Below are positions 35,240 through 42,718 of a stretch of 64,000 nucleotides of DNA, in pieces; the stretch's first letter is position 1, and every line of letters begins with the position of its first letter. The notes below the pieces were generated by a model that had not been told where the DNA came from, ran no database searches, and saw only the letters and a program-made list of their open reading frames with translations. Both the position numbers and the translations under genes were made by a program. The DNA lies in assembly GCA_016866775.1 (NCBI GenBank), contig VGLJ01000008.1:41735-105734 (forward strand). The letters run 5' to 3'. Source of the stretch: Candidatus Rokuibacteriota bacterium (lineage in GTDB: Bacteria > Methylomirabilota > Methylomirabilia > Rokubacteriales > CSP1-6).

Positions 35240-35266
35240 TTGATTATGCTTTTCCGAGCATATAGA
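35240..35266 (+). promoter_or_regulatory. Candidate promoter and operator upstream of tupA
   Basis: In an AT-rich patch before tupA, a possible -35 (TTGATT, 35240-35245) and -10 (TATAGA, 35261-35266) are 15 bases apart. An inverted repeat TATGCT-6-AGCATA (35245-35250, 35257-35262) lies between them. A repressor binding there would block the polymerase. A ModE-type protein is encoded at 45103 and is the obvious candidate, but the site is not a recognised ModE consensus. Confidence 0.4.
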
Positions 35267-35275
35267 GTCTGCGGC

Positions 35276-36124
35276 ATGCTCACGGTCGTCCGCCGCCTCG
35301 CGCTTGCCGGGCTCGCCGTGTTGGTGGTCGCCACGCTGCCTTCGCGGGCGCAGACACCCGGCCGGACCGTCATCCTCTCCACGACCACGAGCACGCAGGA
35401 TGCGGGGCTCCTCGACGTGCTGGTGCCGATCTTCGAGCGCCGGAGCGGCTACACCGTGAAGACGATCTCGGTCGGCACCGGCCAGGCCCTCGCGCTCGCG
35501 GCGCGCGGCGAGGCCGACGTCACGCTCGCCCACGCCCCCGCGCTCGAGCGCAAGCACGTCGAGGACGGCAAGACGCGGAATCGCCGCCTCGTCATGTGCA
35601 ACGACTTCGTCATCGTCGGCCCCGAGGCCGATCCCGCGGGCCTCAAGGGCGAGAAGAGCGCCGTGGCCGCGCTCAAGAGGATCGCCGAGAAGGGCGCGCG
35701 CTTCGTCTCGCGCGGTGACAAATCAGGCACGCACACGCTCGAGCTCGCGCTGTGGAAGCAGGCGGGCCTGACGCCGGCGGCGCCCTGGTACATCGAATCC
35801 GGCCAGGGGATGGGCGCGACGCTCGGCATCGCCGACGATCGCGGCGCGTACACGATCACGGACCGCGCGACGGCGCTCGCGTTCGCGAGGCGCGTCAAGC
35901 TCAGGGCGATGGTCGAGGGCGACAAGCCGCTCCTCAACATCTATTCCGTGATGGAGGTCAACCCCGCGAACGGACCGCGGGTGAACGCGGCGGGCGGCAA
36001 GGCGTTCGCCGACTTCATGCTCGCGCCCGAGACCCAGGCCGTCATCAGGACGTTCGGCGTCGACAAGTACGGCCAGGCGCTGTTCGTGCCGATCGGCGGC
36101 AAGACCGACGAGGACGTCAAGTAG
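35276..36124 (+). CDS. tupA: Tungstate ABC transporter substrate-binding protein TupA
   Basis: This 282-residue protein has a signal peptide (LALAGLAVLVVATLPSRAQ). It then shows the TupA-type start ILSTTTSTQDAGLLDVLVPIFERRSGY, with the TTTSTQDSG oxyanion-binding pattern, and later RGDKSGTHTLELALW. These motifs are characteristic of the tungstate-specific TupA family rather than ModA. It captures tungstate in the periplasm for TupB. tupB begins one base after its stop. Confidence 0.92.
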   Translation: MLTVVRRLALAGLAVLVVATLPSRAQTPGRTVILSTTTSTQDAGLLDVLVPIFERRSGYTVKTISVGTGQALALAARGEADVTLAHAPALERKHVEDGKTRNRRLVMCNDFVIVGPEADPAGLKGEKSAVAALKRIAEKGARFVSRGDKSGTHTLELALWKQAGLTPAAPWYIESGQGMGATLGIADDRGAYTITDRATALAFARRVKLRAMVEGDKPLLNIYSVMEVNPANGPRVNAAGGKAFADFMLAPETQAVIRTFGVDKYGQALFVPIGGKTDEDVK

Positions 36125-36125
36125 C

Positions 36126-36815
36126 GTGGACGTCCTCGTCGGCGGCGTCGTCGAGGCGCTCCGGCTTCTCGTCACGGGCGACGCCGAGGTGTGGGCGATC
36201 CTCCGTCTCTCGCTGCTGGTTTCGGCGTCCGGCACCGCGATCGCGCTGCTGCTCGCGATTCCCGCGGGCGCGGCGCTCGCGCTCACGCGGTTCCGCGGCC
36301 GTCAGCTCCTCGTCAGCCTCGTCAACACCGGCATGGGATTGCCGCCCGTGGTCGTGGGCCTCTTCGTCACGATCCTGCTCTGGCGCAGCGGACCGTTCGG
36401 CGCGTGGGAGATCCTCTACACGCCGGCCGCCATCGTCATCGCGCAGGCGGTGATCGCGGCGCCGATCGTCACGGGCATCACGCTCGCGGCCGTGCAGTCG
36501 GTGCCGTCGGCATTTCGTCTCCAGCTCCTCGGCCTCGGCGCCTCCCGGCTGCAGATGACGTGGATGGTGCTGCGCGAGGCGCGCCTGCCGATGCTGGCGG
36601 CGGTCATGGCGGGGTTCGGCGGCGTCATCTCGGAGATCGGCGCGTCGATGATGGTCGGCGGCAACATCAAGGGCTCGACGCGCACGCTCACGACGGCGAT
36701 GGTGCTGGAGACGGGCAAGGGCAACTTCGACATCGCGATCGCGCTGTCGATCCTGCTCCTCACGCTGGTCTTCCTCGTGAACTGGGCGCTCACCGCCGTC
36801 CAGCAGCGCGGATAA
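36126..36815 (+). CDS. tupB: Tungstate ABC transporter permease TupB
   Basis: This 229-residue membrane protein has about five to six helices, and its EAA loop region LGASRLQMTWMVLREARLP precedes the conserved ISEIGASMMVGGNIKGSTRTLTTA, a TupB hallmark. GTG 36126 is the start. It has no ATPase beside it; the likely ATPase is the protein at 45477-46574. Its TAA overlaps the modA ATG by one base. Confidence 0.92.
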   Translation: MDVLVGGVVEALRLLVTGDAEVWAILRLSLLVSASGTAIALLLAIPAGAALALTRFRGRQLLVSLVNTGMGLPPVVVGLFVTILLWRSGPFGAWEILYTPAAIVIAQAVIAAPIVTGITLAAVQSVPSAFRLQLLGLGASRLQMTWMVLREARLPMLAAVMAGFGGVISEIGASMMVGGNIKGSTRTLTTAMVLETGKGNFDIAIALSILLLTLVFLVNWALTAVQQRG

Positions 36816-37591
36816 TGACCGCCATGCGGGTCCTCGTCGCGCTGACGCTGGTGCTGACGGCGACGGTGACCCCGGCCGCGGCACAGGAGCTCACGCTCTC
36901 GGTGGCGATCAGCATGAAGGAGGCGGCGGACGAGGTCGGCCGGCTCTTCACGAAGGCGCATCCCGGCGTCACGCTGCGCTTCAACGTCGGCGCGTCGGGC
37001 GAGCTGCAGAAGCAGATCGAGGCGGGTGCGCCGGTGGACGTGTTCATCTCCGCGGCCGCGCGCCAGATGGACGAGCTCGAGGCGAAGCGACTGATCGTGG
37101 GACCGACCCGCCGCGCGTTCGCGCGCAACGTGCTCGTCGCGATCGCGCCCGCGGACAGCACGCACGATCTCGCGCGCGCCGCGGTGCTCGGCGAGCCGCG
37201 CGTGACACGCATCGCCATCGGCAGTCCGAAGACCGTGCCGGTCGGGCAGTACACCGAGGAGAGCCTGCGCGCGCTCGGGCTCTGGGACCGCGTGCGGTCG
37301 AAGCTCGTCTTCGCCGAGAACGTGCGCCAGGTGCTCGAGTACGTGAACCGGGGCGAGGTCGAGGTCGGATTCGTCTACGCGACCGACGCCGCGACGCGCA
37401 CGGGCCGCGTGAAGGAAGTCTTCCGCCCGGCCGAGGACACGTATCGTCCGATCGTCTACCCGGTCGCGGTGATCGCGGCCGCACGCCAGCGTGCCCTCGC
37501 CGGCGCCTTCGTCGATCTGCTCGCCGGCGCGGAAGGTCAGGCCGTGCTGCGACGTGTCGGGTTCGCGCCGGCGCCGCCGGGCTCACGGTAG
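36815..37591 (+). CDS. modA: Molybdate ABC transporter substrate-binding protein ModA
   Basis: This 258-residue protein has a signal peptide (RVLVALTLVLTATVTPAAAQ). The ModA core follows: LTLSVAISMKEAADEV, VGASGELQKQIEAGAPVDVFISAAARQMDEL, SPKTVPVGQYTEESL and VGFVYATDA. The residues expected to bind the molybdate oxyanion (Ser/Ala near ASGELQ and the PVGQY Tyr) are present. It overlaps tupB by one base, so tungstate and molybdate uptake genes share one transcript. Confidence 0.95.
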   Translation: MTAMRVLVALTLVLTATVTPAAAQELTLSVAISMKEAADEVGRLFTKAHPGVTLRFNVGASGELQKQIEAGAPVDVFISAAARQMDELEAKRLIVGPTRRAFARNVLVAIAPADSTHDLARAAVLGEPRVTRIAIGSPKTVPVGQYTEESLRALGLWDRVRSKLVFAENVRQVLEYVNRGEVEVGFVYATDAATRTGRVKEVFRPAEDTYRPIVYPVAVIAAARQRALAGAFVDLLAGAEGQAVLRRVGFAPAPPGSR

Positions 37592-37636
37592 CCGCCACCG
37601 GAGCGCCTCCCGCACTTATATAGTGGTGGACGCCTC

Positions 37637-38302
37637 ATGACCGCGGAGAGCCTGAGCGCGCTGTCGCTGTCGATTCGCGTCGCGGTGTTCGCCACCGCGC
37701 TGAACGCGCTCATCGGCATCCCGCTCGCGTACGTGCTCGCGAGGCGGCAATTTCTCGGCAAGACCGCCGTCGATCTCCTCGTCACGCTGCCGCTCGTGCT
37801 GCCGCCCACGGTCACCGGCTTCTACCTGATCGTGCTGCTCGGCCGCCGCGGCTGGCTCGGCGGGCCGCTCTACGAGGCGACCGGGTGGTCGATCACGTTC
37901 ACGTGGTACGCCGCGGTCGTCGCGGCGACGGTGATGGCGCTGCCGCTGCTCGTCCGGACGGCGCGCGCCGCGATCGAGTCGGTCGATCGCGACCTCGAGC
38001 GCGCCGCGCACACGCTCGGCCGCTCGGAGTGGCGCGCGGCGCTCGAAGTCACGCTGCCGCTCGCGCGCAACGGCATCATCGCCGGCCTCGTGCTCGCGTT
38101 CGCTCGCGCGCTGGGCGAATTCGGCGCCACGCTCATGCTCGCCGGCAACATCCCGGGCCGCACGGCCACGGTGCCGCTGTCGATCTACACCGCGGTGCAG
38201 ACGGGCGAGAGCGGCGAGGCGCTCGGCCTGGTCGCGACCCTCACGGTGCTCTCGTGCGTGGTGCTCGTCGTCGCCGGGCGTCTCGGAGCGCGGGCGACGT
38301 GA
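37637..38302 (+). CDS. modB: Molybdate ABC transporter permease ModB
   Basis: This 221-residue permease starts ALSLSIRVAVFATALNALIGIPLAYVLARRQF. It has LPLVLPPTVTGFYLIVLLGRRGWLG and the EAA loop ALEVTLPLARNGIIAGLVLAFARALGEFGATLMLAGNIPG, all strong ModB features. The 45-base gap before it contains CACTTATATAGTG-like sequence at about 37613-37623, a possible metal-regulator half-site or -10 box. Its stop overlaps the modC GTG. Confidence 0.95.
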   Translation: MTAESLSALSLSIRVAVFATALNALIGIPLAYVLARRQFLGKTAVDLLVTLPLVLPPTVTGFYLIVLLGRRGWLGGPLYEATGWSITFTWYAAVVAATVMALPLLVRTARAAIESVDRDLERAAHTLGRSEWRAALEVTLPLARNGIIAGLVLAFARALGEFGATLMLAGNIPGRTATVPLSIYTAVQTGESGEALGLVATLTVLSCVVLVVAGRLGARAT

Positions 38303-39426
38303 CGGCACGTCTCGACGTCGACCTCGAGAAGCAGCTTCCCGGCTTCGATCTTCAGGTCCGCTGGACGGCGGGAGACGGCATCGCGGTGCTCTTCGGACCG
38401 TCCGGCGCCGGCAAGTCGCTGACGCTCGCCTGTCTCGCGGGTCTCGTGCGTCCCGACGCGGGGCGCATCGTCGTCGACGGTCGAGTGCTGTTCGACGCCG
38501 CGACGGGCGTCGACCTTCCGCCGCAGCGACGGCGCGTCGGCTACGTCTTCCAGGGTTACGCGCTGTTCCCGCATCTCAGCGTCGCGGACAACATCGGCTT
38601 CGGCCTGCGCGACCGGCCGCGCGCGGAGCGGACGCGGCGCGTCGCCGAGGTCGTCGAGCGCCTGGGCCTCGGCGGTCTCGAAGCGCGCCGGCCCGCGGAG
38701 CTCTCGGGCGGTCAGCGCCAGCGGGTCGCACTCGGCCGCGCGCTCGCGATCGATCCCGCGCTGCTGCTGCTCGACGAGCCGCTCTCGGCGCTCGACCTGC
38801 CGCTGCGCCGCGCGCTGCGCGACGAGCTGCGCGCCACGCTCGCGGACCTGCGCATGGCGGCGGTCGTGGTGACGCACGACTTCACGGAAGCGTATCGCCT
38901 CGGCGACCGCATCGTCGTGTACGACCGCGGCCGCGTGGTGCAGACGGCGCCGCGCTCGGAGCTCTTGTGGCAGCCCGCGTCGGAAGCGGTCGCGCGCATC
39001 ATGGCGATCCCGAACGTGCTGCGCGGCACGGTCGTGAAGGCGACGCCGGATCGCATCCAGCTCCGGTGGCGCGGCCAGCTCCTCGAAGCGGTGAACTCAC
39101 CGGCGCGCGCGTACCTGCCGGCGCCCGACACGCCGCTCGCGTTCTTCATCCGCCCCGAGTACGTGCGCCTGATCCGGAAGGATCGCGGGCTCGCCGACCC
39201 GTCCCACCACATGAACGTGATGCACGGCACGGTCGTGGAGGAAGCGGACTTCGGCACCACGTGGCTGCTGCGCCTCCGCCTCGACGAGCCCGGCGCGCCG
39301 GCGCAAGGCGCGTACGACCTCGAGGTCGAAGTGCCGCACCTCGTGTACGAGATCCTCGAGATCGACCGCGACCGGCACTGGGAGTTTTCCATCCACCGCG
39401 GCTCGATCCACGTGCTGCCCGGCTAG
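38299..39426 (+). CDS. modC: Molybdate ABC transporter ATP-binding protein ModC
   Basis: This 375-residue ATPase has Walker A FGPSGAGKSLT, signature LSGGQRQRVALGRAL and Walker B LLLLDEPLSALD. A C-terminal regulatory region (TOBE/OB-like, residues about 240-375) follows. GTG 38299 overlaps the modB TGA as GTGA. It hydrolyses ATP to drive ModB and could also serve TupB, though a dedicated second ATPase lies downstream. Confidence 0.94.
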   Translation: MTARLDVDLEKQLPGFDLQVRWTAGDGIAVLFGPSGAGKSLTLACLAGLVRPDAGRIVVDGRVLFDAATGVDLPPQRRRVGYVFQGYALFPHLSVADNIGFGLRDRPRAERTRRVAEVVERLGLGGLEARRPAELSGGQRQRVALGRALAIDPALLLLDEPLSALDLPLRRALRDELRATLADLRMAAVVVTHDFTEAYRLGDRIVVYDRGRVVQTAPRSELLWQPASEAVARIMAIPNVLRGTVVKATPDRIQLRWRGQLLEAVNSPARAYLPAPDTPLAFFIRPEYVRLIRKDRGLADPSHHMNVMHGTVVEEADFGTTWLLRLRLDEPGAPAQGAYDLEVEVPHLVYEILEIDRDRHWEFSIHRGSIHVLPG

Positions 39427-39439
39427 GTATACTCCCGCC

Positions 39440-40327
39440 ATGGCCGACGAGATCCATATCCAGTTCACCCGCTTCTCCGCGTTCTACTCGCCGCTCATCG
39501 CCACCATCGCCGGCGGGTTCCTGCAGGAAGAGGGCTTCGCGCCGAGGCACTCCGTCGCCCCGCCCGGGAAGTCCGCGATCGATGGCGTGGTGAACGGCAC
39601 CGTGCACGTCTGCCAGTCCGCGCCGTCCCAGGGCTTCGGCCCGCTGGAGAAGGGGCAGAAGCCGCCGGTCGTGCACTTCGCGCAGATCAACGAGACGGAC
39701 GGGTTCTTCCTCACGGGGCGCGCGCCGGATCCCTCGTTCACGTGGGGCACGCTGCGCGGCAAGCGCGTCCTCGTCGACCACGGCGGCCAGCCGCTCGTGA
39801 TGTTCAAGTACGCGTGTCACCGGCGCGGCCTCGACTTCGGCGCGGTCGCCGCCGTGAACGTGCCGAGCGCCGCGATGGACGAGGCGTTCCGCAAGGGCGA
39901 GGGCGACTACATCCACCAGCAGGGCCCGGCGCCGCAGCAGCTCGAGCACGACCGCGCCGGGCACATCGTCGCGTCGGTGGGCCAGGCGATCGGCCCCTGC
40001 GCGTTCTCGAGCCTGGCGACGACGCGCGAGTGGCTGAAGACCGACGCGGCGAAGCGCTTCACGCGCGCCTATCGCAGGGCGCGCGCGTGGCTGCTCGCGA
40101 CGCCCGCGGCGGAAGTCGCGGCGAAGGAGGCGTCGTTCTTCCCGGAGATCGACCGCGCGGTGCTGACGGCGACGATCGCGTACTACCAGAAGCTCGGGTG
40201 CTGGACGCCGCACGTCGAGATCACGCGCCCGGCGTTCGAGGCGACGCTCGACATCTTCCAGCATGCCGGCCGGATCACGAAGCGCCACGCGTACGACGAC
40301 GTGGTCGCCGCGCCGCCGGCGGCCTGA
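39440..40327 (+). CDS. NMT1/THI5-like ABC transporter substrate-binding protein
   Basis: This 295-residue protein has the two-lobed binding fold of the NMT1/THI5/SsuA group: FSAFYSPLIATIAGGFLQEEGF at the start, GTVHVCQSAPSQGFGPLEKG and LRGKRVLVDHGGQPLVMFKYACHRRGLDF. No signal peptide is visible, which is unusual for a periplasmic binding protein, so it may be a cytoplasmic enzyme or sensor of the THI5 kind. It sits 13 bases after modC and just before a flavin monooxygenase and the molybdenum hydroxylase, suggesting a role with their substrate. Confidence 0.78.
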   Translation: MADEIHIQFTRFSAFYSPLIATIAGGFLQEEGFAPRHSVAPPGKSAIDGVVNGTVHVCQSAPSQGFGPLEKGQKPPVVHFAQINETDGFFLTGRAPDPSFTWGTLRGKRVLVDHGGQPLVMFKYACHRRGLDFGAVAAVNVPSAAMDEAFRKGEGDYIHQQGPAPQQLEHDRAGHIVASVGQAIGPCAFSSLATTREWLKTDAAKRFTRAYRRARAWLLATPAAEVAAKEASFFPEIDRAVLTATIAYYQKLGCWTPHVEITRPAFEATLDIFQHAGRITKRHAYDDVVAAPPAA

Positions 40328-40336
40328 ACGGCGCGC

Positions 40337-41326
40337 ATGAAGGTCGGCGTCCTGCAGTTCTTCTCGTGGTCGCGGCGGATTCCGCTGACGACCGTGTACG
40401 AGCGCGCGTTCTCGCGGATCGAGATCATGGACCAGACCGGCTACGACTGCGTCTGGCTCGCGGAGCACCACTTCAGCACGTACAGCGTGTGCCCCTCGAT
40501 CAACGTGATGGCCACCCACGTCGCCGCGCGGACGCGGCACCTCCGGATCGGGATGGCCGTCTCGCTCGCCGCGTTTTACAACCCGCTCCGCCTCGCCGAG
40601 GAAGTCGCGCTGGTCGACGTACTGTCGGGCGGCCGCGTGAACTGGGGCGCGGGCCGCGGCTTCGATCGCCAGGAGTTCCAGGCGCTCGGCGTGCCGCCCG
40701 AGGAGAGCTCCGACCGCTTCCGCGAGTGCGTCGAGATCGTGCTGGCCGCGTGGCGCAACGAGCGCGTGAGCTTCGAGGGAAAGTTCTGGCGCTACGACGG
40801 TGTCGAGGTGCTGCCCAAGCCGCTGCAGGCGCCGCATCCCCCGGTCTGGCTCGCGGCGACGTCACTGGACTCGATCCGGCGCGCGGCCGAGAAAGGCTTC
40901 GACATCCTCCAGGATCCGCACGCGAGCCACGCGATGATCGGCGAGAAGCGCGCGCTGTACTACGAGACGCTCCGCGCGCACGGCTTCCCGACCGAGGGCC
41001 GCGTGATCCCGACCGCTCGCCTGCTCGCCGTGGGCGACAGCGACGAGGAAGCGCGCGAGGTCGCGCGGGCCGGGGCCTCGTGGACCGTGGGCGCCTACGC
41101 GAATCCGAGCACGCGTACGGGCCCGCCCGCGCCGCACCACCTCGTGCCCGGCGATCCGGTCGAGCGCTACATGAACGACGTCATCATCCACGGCACGCCC
41201 GACCGCGTGCTCGACACCATCGCCGAGCTCCGCGAGACGATCGGCCTCGACTACCTGATGTGCGCGCCGCTGAGTCACAAGAGCTTCATGCTGTTCACGG
41301 ACAAGGTCCTGCCGAAGCTCATCTAA
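40337..41326 (+). CDS. LLM class flavin-dependent oxidoreductase (luciferase-like monooxygenase)
   Basis: This 329-residue TIM-barrel protein has WLAEHHFSTYSVCPSINVMATHVAARTRHLRIGMAVSLA, the family signature of bacterial luciferase-like monooxygenases, then GGRVNWGAGRGFDRQEFQALG. It would use reduced FMN or F420 to oxidise an organic substrate. It is placed directly before the three-subunit molybdenum hydroxylase and probably works in the same degradative route. Confidence 0.9.
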   Translation: MKVGVLQFFSWSRRIPLTTVYERAFSRIEIMDQTGYDCVWLAEHHFSTYSVCPSINVMATHVAARTRHLRIGMAVSLAAFYNPLRLAEEVALVDVLSGGRVNWGAGRGFDRQEFQALGVPPEESSDRFRECVEIVLAAWRNERVSFEGKFWRYDGVEVLPKPLQAPHPPVWLAATSLDSIRRAAEKGFDILQDPHASHAMIGEKRALYYETLRAHGFPTEGRVIPTARLLAVGDSDEEAREVARAGASWTVGAYANPSTRTGPPAPHHLVPGDPVERYMNDVIIHGTPDRVLDTIAELRETIGLDYLMCAPLSHKSFMLFTDKVLPKLI

Positions 41327-41337
41327 GGAGAACACCC

Positions 41338-42219
41338 GTGCGACGATTCGAGATGATCCTGCCAAGCAGTGTCGACGAGTGCGTGAAGGCGCTCGCCACG
41401 CACGGCGCCGGCGCCAAGACGGTGGCCGGAGGCACCGACCTCCTGCCCCAGATGAAGAACGGGCTCGTGAAGCCCGCGGTCGTGGTCGACCTCGGCGGGA
41501 TCGCCGCGCTCAAGGGCGTGACCAACGGCGCGGGGCTCCGTGTCGGCGCCTGCGCCACCGCGCGGGAGCTCGAGCTGCATCCGGAGGTCCGGAAGCGCTA
41601 CACCGCGCTGGCGGACGGCGCCGCGCTCGTCGGCTCCGTGCAGGTGCGCAACCTCGCCACCGTCGGCGGCAACCTCTGCAACGCCGCGCCGTCGGCCGAC
41701 ATGGCGCCGCCGCTCATGGCGCTCGAAGCCGAGGCGGTGATCGCGGGCCCGAAGGGCGAGCGGCGCGTGCCGCTGAGCGCGTTCTTCACGGGCGTCCGCC
41801 AGACCGTGCTCGGCGCGGACGAGCTGCTCGTCGCGCTCGTGATGCCCGCGCCGCCCGTCCCGCCGGAGGCGGGCCTGTATGTCAGCGGCGGCTCGTACAT
41901 CCGCCACACGCCGCGGCGCGAGCTCGACATCGCCGTGGTCGGCGTCGCCTCGCAGGTGACCGTGCAGAACGGCCGCTGCGTGAAGGCGCGCATCGCGCTG
42001 GCGTCCGTCGCGCCGACGCCCGTGCACGCCACGGCCGCGGAGCGCGCGCTCGAAGGCCAGCCGCTCACGCCCGAGCGCATCGAGCAGGCCGCCGGTCTCG
42101 CCGTCGAGGCCGCGAAGCCGATCAGCGACCAGCGAGGCTCCGCCGACTTTCGGAGACACCTCGTGCGTGTCCTCACCCGTCGAACCCTCACCGCCGCGCT
42201 CGCGCGCGCGCGCGCATAG
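41338..42219 (+). CDS. Molybdenum hydroxylase FAD-binding medium subunit (CoxM/XdhB type)
   Basis: This 293-residue flavoprotein subunit has KTVAGGTDLLPQMKNGL, the FAD pyrophosphate loop, and then VRNLATVGGNLCNAAPSADMAPPLMALEA, the second FAD-binding signature. The C-terminal CO dehydrogenase flavoprotein domain follows. It passes electrons from the Fe-S subunit to an acceptor. GTG 41338 is preceded by AAGGAG (41325-41330). Confidence 0.93.
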   Translation: MRRFEMILPSSVDECVKALATHGAGAKTVAGGTDLLPQMKNGLVKPAVVVDLGGIAALKGVTNGAGLRVGACATARELELHPEVRKRYTALADGAALVGSVQVRNLATVGGNLCNAAPSADMAPPLMALEAEAVIAGPKGERRVPLSAFFTGVRQTVLGADELLVALVMPAPPVPPEAGLYVSGGSYIRHTPRRELDIAVVGVASQVTVQNGRCVKARIALASVAPTPVHATAAERALEGQPLTPERIEQAAGLAVEAAKPISDQRGSADFRRHLVRVLTRRTLTAALARARA

Positions 42220-42232
42220 TCCGGAGGCCATC

Positions 42233-42718
42233 GTGCCGAAGCAGATCCTCAGCTTCACCGTGAACGGCGACAAGGTGGACCTCCTCGTTCCGCCCTACGT
42301 CACGCTGCTCGACGCGCTTCGCGACGAGGCGGGCCTCACCGGGCCGAAGGAAGGCTGCGGCACGGGCGACTGTGGTGCCTGCACCGTGCACCTCGACGGC
42401 AAGCCCGTGGCGAGCTGTCTCGTGCTGGCGCTGCAGGCGCGCGGGCGCTCGGTGCGGACGATCGAGGGGCTCGGCACGGCGACCGCGCTGCATCCGCTGC
42501 AGGACGCGTTCGTCCGCCACGGCGTGCCGCAGTGCGGGTTCTGCATCCCGGGCGTGCTGATGGCCGCGGCCGCGCTGCTCGAGGAGCATGCCGCGCCGAC
42601 CGAGGAGCAGATCCGCTACGGCATCGCCGGCAACCTCTGCCGCTGCACGGGCTACACGAAAATGGTCGCGGCGATCACGGAAGCCGCGGGAATGATCAAG
42701 AAGGGAGCTGCGCGATGA
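42233..42718 (+). CDS. Molybdenum hydroxylase [2Fe-2S] small subunit (CoxS/XdhC type)
   Basis: This 161-residue protein has the plant-type ferredoxin cluster motif GCGTGDCGACTVHLDG, with a fourth Cys further on in VASCLVL. The second, alpha-helical cluster uses QCGFCIPG and NLCRCTGY. It carries electrons from the molybdenum site to the FAD subunit. I chose GTG 42233, just before PKQILSFTVNG and 5 bases after GGAGG; the ATG at 42167 would add unrelated residues overlapping the upstream gene. Confidence 0.95.
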   Translation: MPKQILSFTVNGDKVDLLVPPYVTLLDALRDEAGLTGPKEGCGTGDCGACTVHLDGKPVASCLVLALQARGRSVRTIEGLGTATALHPLQDAFVRHGVPQCGFCIPGVLMAAAALLEEHAAPTEEQIRYGIAGNLCRCTGYTKMVAAITEAAGMIKKGAAR

